A stretch of 64,000 nucleotides of DNA from positions 1,240,001-1,304,000 of the forward strand of contig NZ_OY782770.1 of assembly GCF_963678245.1 (NCBI RefSeq), written 5' to 3'. The stretch comes from an uncultured Sunxiuqinia sp. (GTDB lineage Bacteria > Bacteroidota > Bacteroidia > Bacteroidales > Prolixibacteraceae). Position 1 is the first letter of the stretch; the number at the start of each line of letters is the position of its first letter. The notes under the pieces are model-generated. The model worked only from the letters and a program-made list of their open reading frames with translations. It searched no databases and was not told the DNA's origin. Positions 57,633 through 64,000 of this stretch are shown piece after piece. A program made the translations under genes and the position numbers.

Positions 57633-59335
57633 CTACTTCCTAAATCCTCCAGAAGCATTCTTTCTGCTGACCTTCGCATGGGGGACAGGTTCATTTTCCT
57701 GATTCACAGCCTGCCCGAAAAGTCCGGATTGATGATACTTCGTTTGCTCCCGTTCCGAGTAGAAATTCAGCACCTCATCCCATTTGAAATTTTTGAGCTG
57801 GTTGGCTACCAAAATATGATTCAAGGTCGATTCAATATTTTCCCTCGACATCAGGCTCTCCAAATTAGGAATTACCTTCTCCAAATCGGAGTTGATCAAT
57901 AACCAGTTGTCCCATTTATAAGGCCAATCCATCTTTTCCTGTATTGAACTAATCGACAGGTTTACGATTGGCAAATCGGAATCTTCGGGGACATCTGCTT
58001 TCAGACCAAATTTGAAAACCTCCCCCACTTTTAGATGATCCGGGATCGAAAGTTCAATATGGGCGTCATCCTCCCGATCAATAAAAATGATTCGGCGAGC
58101 AAGCACCTGATGATTTTCATCAAATACCGAAATCAGGCTGATCCCCTCAGGAAATTGTTCTTTGGGGATTTTAAGGCGTGTCGGCCCACTCATCTCAAGT
58201 TCGGAGGCCTAGATAATAGCCCCTCTCTGATTGGCAACCAGATACAGAATATTGGATTGATCGCCAGTTAGCACGAGATTAGCGTAAATAAATTCCTGAT
58301 CAGTTTTTGTAATTGTCATCATCAGCCCGTCTTGTGCGTCATGTAGCGGAAACAATTGATTTTCGCCCAAGGCACTTGTCATCTTCAGACTGTACTTATC
58401 CCCTTTTCTGCAGTTATTGAAGAAATTCCATACCCCGGGAGCAAGGTTTTTATCGTCTGTACTTTGTTCCCATCCTGATCTAAAATATCACCTGTAACTG
58501 GTTGGGGATTTCCCATTTCATCGAATACCGTGAAGCCTATTTTTTGCTGTGTCCCGGCAATTAGTGTTCCTCCTTCAGGAAAAAACTGAACATCCATTTT
58601 TTGATTTTTGACAGGTAGCATCGTCGAATAATTCAGCTCATTCCTTTTGCTAAATATTTTCATGTTTAAAGGCGATGAATAATTTTTCTGAGGGATTTTT
58701 ATTTCCAAGCTTACTTTTCCGGATTCATCCGACTTTACTTTATCATCTAAAATTAACTTATCGCCATCAAACAGCTCATATTCTAACTTCTCCTTTTTAA
58801 AGGGTGAGCCGTCCATCTCTTCAACCAAAAATGAATAATTAACTGACCTGCCCGGAACCAAAAATAGTGGTCGTTCTGTTTCAATCAGGCGAACAGCGGC
58901 TTTATCTCTTGGGTTAATGGATATCAATTTACAAAAGGCCTCATTGGCTTTCGAAATCAGGTCGGTGTATGCCACCAAAGCATACTTGCCCTCTGCCAAA
59001 CCATTGGTAATTAGCAAATCACCCTTCATTACCCCGGCTTTAGTCTGGTAGGTATCACTACTAATCAGCACTCCATTGCTCGAATACAACGCTACATGGT
59101 ATGTCAGGCTCTCAGGTTTGGCTAATTGCCCCGCACTATTGGTAATCATGGATGAAAACCAAATAATTTCCTCTGGAGCATATACATCCTTATCTGTGGT
59201 TAACTGAATCTTTTCCTTCGGATAGAATTGGTAATAGTCATTCAGCTTTTGAGCAATCTCATTAATCAATGGGCTTTGCGAAGATGCTGACAATGAAAAT
59301 AGAAAAAAACATATGGCTAATAATCTGGCTTTCAT
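57633..59335 (-). pseudogene. MG2/macroglobulin-like exported protein, broken gene
   Basis: Part 1 (58385-59335) has a signal peptide and MG2-type strands (KIQLTTDKDVYAPEEIIWFS, GLAEGKYALVAYTDLI). After KGISTV it stops, but one base missing from the GGGG run (58400-58403) restores KYSLKMTSALGENQLFPLHD through ILYLVANQRGAII. A TAG (58210-58212) follows, then one extra base in AAA (58200-58202) puts it into the last frame MSGPTRLKIPKEQFPEGISL, ending prematurely at 57633. Homologues normally continue into a further domain. The gene overlaps the upstream stop by ATGA and ends the sigma/anti-sigma operon. Confidence 0.75.
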
Positions 59336-60909
59336 GGCATGCTCTTTTGTAAAGTTAATTGATTGGTTTGTGGATTGGTATGAAAAGAACTTTCTTTTGC
59401 AGATTCCTTTTTCAAGGCGTTCCGAAGATCTTCTGTTGGTTTTATAATATTGTAGTCACCCCAAAAATCTTCATCGTAATCAGTAATAATCTCACTGAAA
59501 ATTTCAGAGGAGTTAAAATTTTCATGTCGGCTAAACCGCTTCAGGTTGGTTTCCCGATAATCGGTCACTAACAAATCGGAAATACTGTGAAAGACCGAAT
59601 TGATTTTATCGCGACGACTTTTTACATGGAACTTGACAGATGCCTGAGCGGCATTAAAATACCAGCGATCATTATGGTTTTTATATGAAGCCGTGTAATT
59701 CAGTTCGATGGGGCGAACGTTGAACCCCCTCGGCTTTTTACGAATTAAGGATTTCCGGGCAACTTTCTTACCATTTCTACTCAAACTAAACGCAGCGTAA
59801 ACAAGTGCATAGCTTTCGCGATCAATGTAAAGCTCTCCCTCATAGGTCAGGTAGTCGAATCGACCATCAGGTTCAAACTGAATTACCACAGTTGGTCGCC
59901 CCCGATACAGAATTACCCGGTCGACTTTGTATTTGTAGTATTCTCTGAACTCCGGATCGATGAACGAATCTCTGGTTTTCACAACATCAAGTTTAGTGAT
60001 GTAATACGGGCCTCCTTGCATTTTAAAGTCTACCATGAGCACTGAAGGTCTGGCTCCCTTCGTTTTTCGTCCTTTCAGGTAGCGAATATTGTCTTGCCGA
60101 AAGGTGTTGCCGTAAGACGATTTTAGAATATCCATTACCGCTTCCGAAACATTGATGTAGTCATCGTTTTGCTTCAACACCTCACGATAAAACGAGGTCA
60201 TTAGTTGCTGCGAAGTGGAGTAATTTGTTTCAATATTTTCGATCAACTGGTCCATCACTTCCATCGGATCAATCGCTGTTACTTTTACTTCTTTTAACTG
60301 AATATTTATCGGTGTTAGTTGAATATCCAATTCACTTTGCATAAGCGTATCCAGCGAAATCAAATGCCGACTGTATCCCAGACAGGAAAAAACCAGATTT
60401 TCAGACTTATACTCGCTGGGAATTGTTATTCGAAATTCTCCATCGCCATTCGAAATGGTTCCGAACGGATGTCCGGACACCGAAATACTGGCGTATGGAA
60501 TTGATTGACGTGTTTGCTGATCGGTTAGTTTTCCACTTAGCTTAAAAACCGACTTGAAGATTGCTGCTGAATCCCCGCTTCCATCTTCTTGTTGATTAAC
60601 AGTAATGATAAGTTGATTTTTTAGAAATTGAAATGAAAATCGCTCCGAAAAAACAGTTTTCAGAACTTGATCAATCGTTTGATTCTTCGCCTCAATTGAG
60701 ATTGGCTGATCGGCATCAACTAAACTGGGGTCATAGGAAAAGTAGATTCCTGTTAAAGCAGAAATTTGATCAAACAGATCGATTAATTTTCCGTCTTTAA
60801 TCTGAACTGAGACTTTGGCATCCGGCCAGTAATCTTGCTTTTCCTGAGCATTCAATACAAATGGCAGCAACACACAAAGCAAGGAAACAAACAGGATACT
60901 ATTTCTCAC
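59332..60909 (-). CDS. STN domain plus carboxypeptidase-regulatory-like exported protein
   Basis: 525 residues, GTG start (60909) overlapping the upstream stop by one base. Signal peptide 1-21; STN (secretin/TonB short N-terminal) domain about 30-105 (VSVQIKDGKLIDLFDQISAL, FSFQFLKNQLIITV); CarboxypepD_reg-like domain 125-205 (KLTDQQTRQSIPYASISVSG); then a 300-residue beta-rich region (MDQLIENIETNYSTSQQLMT, GRPTVVIQFEPDGRFDYLTY) as in outer-membrane-associated proteins of Bacteroidota. There is no TonB barrel. The STN domain could receive or give the FecR-type signal. Confidence 0.8.
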   Translation of the reverse strand: MRNSILFVSLLCVLLPFVLNAQEKQDYWPDAKVSVQIKDGKLIDLFDQISALTGIYFSYDPSLVDADQPISIEAKNQTIDQVLKTVFSERFSFQFLKNQLIITVNQQEDGSGDSAAIFKSVFKLSGKLTDQQTRQSIPYASISVSGHPFGTISNGDGEFRITIPSEYKSENLVFSCLGYSRHLISLDTLMQSELDIQLTPINIQLKEVKVTAIDPMEVMDQLIENIETNYSTSQQLMTSFYREVLKQNDDYINVSEAVMDILKSSYGNTFRQDNIRYLKGRKTKGARPSVLMVDFKMQGGPYYITKLDVVKTRDSFIDPEFREYYKYKVDRVILYRGRPTVVIQFEPDGRFDYLTYEGELYIDRESYALVYAAFSLSRNGKKVARKSLIRKKPRGFNVRPIELNYTASYKNHNDRWYFNAAQASVKFHVKSRRDKINSVFHSISDLLVTDYRETNLKRFSRHENFNSSEIFSEIITDYDEDFWGDYNIIKPTEDLRNALKKESAKESSFHTNPQTNQLTLQKSMP

Positions 60910-62477
60910 TAAAAGACTTTTTCTAAATGAAAACTGGTTTGTATTTCAGTCCCCTCCCTTAACACCTTCATCTTAATTTTTCGATCTTCTCTACTTTGAA
61001 AGATAAGATTTATATCATTTAAAGACAAAGATTTATGGTTTGTATTATTCAACGATATAATTTGATCGTTTTCTTTCAAGCCGGCACGATAACCCGGCGA
61101 TCCGTTGCGGATATTATCAATCGTATAAATAGGTAATCCGGGCATGGGGCTTGAAACATCTAAACCACTCATATTGTAACTAAAATCTGACTGCACTTTA
61201 CTTGTTGGTCGTAATTTCAACTGATGGTTCGGATAGTCCAGCGTTACAAAAAACCGTCGTAGAATCTCGGCTCCGAGTGTGCCATTTCTATCGTTTGCCA
61301 CAATTAACTCTTCAATCATATCATTTTGCGGGAAAGATACGATGGGCGCTGTCAGTACCAGTGGGCCAACCCAGATTCCTCCAATCCGTCCTTTCGTTCC
61401 ATACAAATCACCGCTTAACCCTCTGCCAAGAAAAGTCTCAATATGCTTACTGGGAATATCAATCCGATGATCTGACTTGGTTGAAAGCCAGATCGCATCG
61501 CTGGCACCGGTATCAACGAGTAGCTTAACCGGTACTTCCTCATTGTCATCCGTCACAATGGTTGTCCTCACAAAAGGTTTGTTGTGCTCAAAATGCAAGG
61601 GCATCACAATATCTTTGTTTCGAACCCGATCACGATAATGCTCCGGTTGTATCACTGTAATTTTCTGACTGTCATAATCTATTTCAACAACAAAATCCTT
61701 GAACAAGTCGAAGCCGATGAGTCCATGTACCGGAATACCCAGTATTTGAGAGATCTGGAAATTATCATTAATCACCATTTGTACTTCTTGGTTCCAGGCC
61801 ACTAACCCACCTATTTTCATCGTATTATTTCCTGATCGATAGGCTGTCAGTCCTTCCCCTTTCCCAAGTCCTCTAATCTTTACGGGCTTCATCATATTCA
61901 GATTAAGCTTATTTACATATGGTAGTTCTGTAATAATCGGCAACCGAACGCCGGTATCCAGAATAAAATTCAGAGTATCCGAATCGTTAATATTGACTGG
62001 AATAATAATCAGGTTACTCGCAGATTTAAATTTAAATGTTACTGATTTGCGTCTCCGGTCTGTAAACTCAAAACGGTTTTTGCTAGGCTGAAATTTTATT
62101 TTTTTCTCATAATCGACAGATTCCCGAAGCGGAACATAGTCGCGTACAACCAGAAGATTGTTTTCTATTTCGAAAATAAGATAGAAATCGTTCATGAGCT
62201 TTTCCAGAACATCACGAATCGGCTTGTTCGAAACATTCAAAGTAATACTCTTTCCTTCAAGCAGTTCAGAATTATATGAATAGTCCAGGTCGAAGTAGTC
62301 GCATATTTGCTCAATTACTTTAGACAGGGATTCATTTTCAGCATAAAGACTGATATTTTGATCCAGGATCGGATCTCCTTGCTTTTCTTCCTGAGCGTAG
62401 ACTCGTGAAGGGAAATATATGATCAGTAAAATCAATATGAAAATTGAAGCACAGACCTCTATTTGTGTTGTTTTCAT
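60909..62477 (-). CDS. STN-aspartyl protease-PDZ protein
   Basis: 522 residues with signal peptide 1-29. STN domain 40-112 (ISLYAENESLSKVIEQICDY...FEIENNLLVV); bilobal retropepsin-type protease with two catalytic DTG motifs, Asp174 (NFILDTGVRLPIITE) and Asp322 (LLVDTGASDAIWLS), plus HGLIGFDLFKDFVVEIDYDS flap/strand features; C-terminal PDZ domain about 430-520 (NIRNGSPGYRAGLKENDQII). All catalytic residues are present. Periplasmic or outer-membrane-facing peptidase placed directly after fecR, so a role in sigma/anti-sigma signalling or in surface-protein processing is inferred. Confidence 0.85.
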   Translation of the reverse strand: MKTTQIEVCASIFILILLIIYFPSRVYAQEEKQGDPILDQNISLYAENESLSKVIEQICDYFDLDYSYNSELLEGKSITLNVSNKPIRDVLEKLMNDFYLIFEIENNLLVVRDYVPLRESVDYEKKIKFQPSKNRFEFTDRRRKSVTFKFKSASNLIIIPVNINDSDTLNFILDTGVRLPIITELPYVNKLNLNMMKPVKIRGLGKGEGLTAYRSGNNTMKIGGLVAWNQEVQMVINDNFQISQILGIPVHGLIGFDLFKDFVVEIDYDSQKITVIQPEHYRDRVRNKDIVMPLHFEHNKPFVRTTIVTDDNEEVPVKLLVDTGASDAIWLSTKSDHRIDIPSKHIETFLGRGLSGDLYGTKGRIGGIWVGPLVLTAPIVSFPQNDMIEELIVANDRNGTLGAEILRRFFVTLDYPNHQLKLRPTSKVQSDFSYNMSGLDVSSPMPGLPIYTIDNIRNGSPGYRAGLKENDQIISLNNTNHKSLSLNDINLIFQSREDRKIKMKVLREGTEIQTSFHLEKVF

Positions 62478-62498
62478 AGCATAATTTGTTTTTAACGA

Positions 62499-63506
62499 TT
62501 AGGCTTCTTTCTTCAATAAATAGTGCTCACCTGTTCTGGAAACCGATAATCCATGGGTCTCTGAGATAACTTTCAGAATGAAATCCAATGATTCTTCTTC
62601 AAAATGAGCATTTAACAGCAGGTCGTTTAGACCAAGGTCGTTCAATTCAATTTGAACACGGTAGACTTTATTCAGTTGGCTGATGACTTCCTTCAATGAA
62701 GTTTCACTAAAAACAAACGACCGTGTTTTCCACGCCAGATAGTTTGGATCGGCATTTAAGCTCTTGATCAGCTGTTTACTACCATTTTCGAAGGTTCCCT
62801 TCTCTCCGGGATTAAGAAGAATCTGGGTTAAAGACTGTCCCATTTCATTTTTTGAAAACTGTACCTTCCCTGTAGCAACAATAACTTCAATCCTATCAAT
62901 GCCCGGGTAAGCATTAACCGTAAAGCTGGTTCCCAGAACTTCAATAGTTACGTCACCGGCACGAATGATAAAGGGTTTGCTGGGATCAGGTGTTACTTCG
63001 AAAAAAGCTTCTCCTTCAATAGAAACTTCTCTTTTGCTACTCTCAAACTGATCGGGATAACTTATTTTTGAATCTCGATTTAGCGTTACAATCGTTCCAT
63101 CCGCCAATTCAACTTGTGAAAGCCCACTGTCGTCCACTTTAATTTCGGCTAAGGTTTGCCCGGAAAGCGGCTGCTTGCCAACGTAATAGGCGGCTGAAAC
63201 AACCAACAATGCAAGCACTGCGGCAGCAGCGATCTTCAGAGTTCGAAGAGTTACTATTCTAGACCCTGATCTGGCTTTTCGCCTATGAATCTGTGTGTTC
63301 ACCTTTGCGTAAGCCTTTGGTGTATTGTATTGCTTGATTTTAAAATAAAGATCAACGTTCTCAGACAATTCAGAGATTCGCTTTTTTTCTGCTTCATCAA
63401 CGAAAATGGATTCGACATCTTCCTTTCCCGGACTTGCCGGCTCTTCATAAAGTTGTCGGGCAAGCTGCTCCCAATCCTTCTGCGGTATGTTTTTGTTTGT
63501 TCCCAT
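62499..63506 (-). CDS. FecR family anti-sigma factor
   Basis: 335 residues: cytosolic N-terminus (about 1-88) that would hold the sigma factor, one transmembrane helix 90-109, then the periplasmic FecR domain 115-215 (SQVELADGTIVTLNRDSKIS, EVSIEGEAFFEVTPDPSKPF, IEVLGTSFTVNAYPGID) and a C-terminal STN-like DUF4974 domain (FSETSLKEVISQLNKVYRVQ). It starts 36 bp after the sigma gene stop. Typically senses an outer-membrane partner through STN contact. Confidence 0.93.
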   Translation of the reverse strand: MGTNKNIPQKDWEQLARQLYEEPASPGKEDVESIFVDEAEKKRISELSENVDLYFKIKQYNTPKAYAKVNTQIHRRKARSGSRIVTLRTLKIAAAAVLALLVVSAAYYVGKQPLSGQTLAEIKVDDSGLSQVELADGTIVTLNRDSKISYPDQFESSKREVSIEGEAFFEVTPDPSKPFIIRAGDVTIEVLGTSFTVNAYPGIDRIEVIVATGKVQFSKNEMGQSLTQILLNPGEKGTFENGSKQLIKSLNADPNYLAWKTRSFVFSETSLKEVISQLNKVYRVQIELNDLGLNDLLLNAHFEEESLDFILKVISETHGLSVSRTGEHYLLKKEA

Positions 63507-63542
63507 CGTTAATAAGACAAAGCTGTACCGAATTACCCTTAA

Positions 63543-64000
63543 TTACCTTTGGTCAATTCTAAAAATGTGTAAGCCAATCCAATAGTCTTTATAATCTTCG
63601 AGCTTTGACCGCAATTGCTTTAAAGCCAACCCCATTTGAGCTTCCACTGTTTTAATCGAAATGCCCAGTTGTTCAGCTATTTCCTGATATTTCAACCCTT
63701 CTTCCCGACTTAGTTTAAAAATGTTACGTCGTTTTTCAGGCAAGGATTCAATGCTCTCGGCGATCTTTTCAGACAGACCGACTTCTAAAAAATAATCTGA
63801 TTCATTGATCTGCTGGTTGAAGTTTTCTTGGACAGATTGAACATGCTTATCCTTAATTTTCTCGTGCTGAAGATGATTTAAGCAGTGATTTTTGATGGAT
63901 CTAAACAAGTAATTCTTAACCGATGTGCCAATCGACAATTTTTGCCTTTTGCTCCAAAATTTCACAAAAAAGTCCTGGACAATTTCTTCGGCTTTTTCGT
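63543..64000 (-). CDS. ECF sigma-70 factor, 5' end outside the window
   Basis: Partial: the frame continues through 64000 (EKAEEIVQDFFVKFWSKR, sigma region 2), so the GTG at 63965 is internal. Region 4 is complete: ESLPEKRRNIFKLSREEGLK and YQEIAEQLGISIKTVEAQMG. Would direct RNA polymerase to the downstream operon when released by FecR. Confidence 0.92.
   Translation of the reverse strand, partial: EKAEEIVQDFFVKFWSKRQKLSIGTSVKNYLFRSIKNHCLNHLQHEKIKDKHVQSVQENFNQQINESDYFLEVGLSEKIAESIESLPEKRRNIFKLSREEGLKYQEIAEQLGISIKTVEAQMGLALKQLRSKLEDYKDYWIGLHIFRIDQR

Overview
The window looks like chromosome of a member of the Bacteroidota, probably an environmental Marinilabiliales/Prolixibacteraceae-type organism; that rank is an inference. 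The evidence is a SusC-like TonB receptor with a carboxypeptidase-regulatory N-domain, an ECF sigma/FecR pair with STN-domain proteins, an S46 dipeptidyl-peptidase, DUF1206 and SIMPL proteins, many Sec/lipoprotein beta-barrel proteins, and promoters of the Bacteroidota type (TTTG-N18/19-TAnnTTTG) upstream of metK and the S46 gene. No rRNA, tRNA or CRISPR array was found.

Layout. 0.1-6.0 kb: housekeeping genes (waaA, rnhA, S46 peptidase, gltX). 6.0-9.6 kb: small proteins, a beta-barrel protein, a thioesterase and a patchwork of interspersed repeats. 9.6-12.8 kb: a complete EcoRII-like restriction-modification locus (Vsr, controller protein with its C-box, C5 methyltransferase, EcoRII-type endonuclease), more AT-rich than its surroundings. 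12.8-16.7 kb: an accessory zone with gene remnants, a RAYT transposase whose own coding sequence carries a REP-like palindrome, a 21-bp-phased repeat array, a small gene with an in-frame stop, and further repeats. 16.7-21.2 kb: a three-gene operon of two paralogous lipoproteins and a beta-barrel. 21.3-37.8 kb: mixed metabolism (purple acid phosphatase, a SAM-II-type riboswitch plus metK, a glycosyltransferase-MORN fusion, radical SAM protein, two M3 peptidases, MarC, flavin reductase, two haem-binding-domain proteins).

37.9-51.6 kb is a phosphate-starvation block: porin-pstS-pstC-pstA-pstB-phoU-phoB-phoR in one operon, followed by a TonB receptor plus a lipoprotein made of two near-identical beta-helix modules, and a lone carboxypeptidase-regulatory-domain protein. 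All three transcription units have 11-bp-phased PHO-box-like repeats upstream, so they are likely one PhoB regulon. 51.9-57.6 kb: SIMPL protein, a DUF2817 peptidase pseudogene, an aldo/keto reductase and a bile-acid:sodium-symporter-like transporter. 57.6-64 kb: an ECF sigma/FecR operon whose targets are not a TonB receptor but an STN-aspartyl protease-PDZ protein, an STN/carboxypeptidase-regulatory protein and a broken MG2-type gene; the sigma gene runs off the window.

The most unusual items are the STN-retropepsin-PDZ protein in the sigma/anti-sigma operon, the 21-bp-phased array at 13986-14140, the REP-like palindrome inside the RAYT gene, and the PHO-box-linked TonB receptor/duplicated beta-helix pair.
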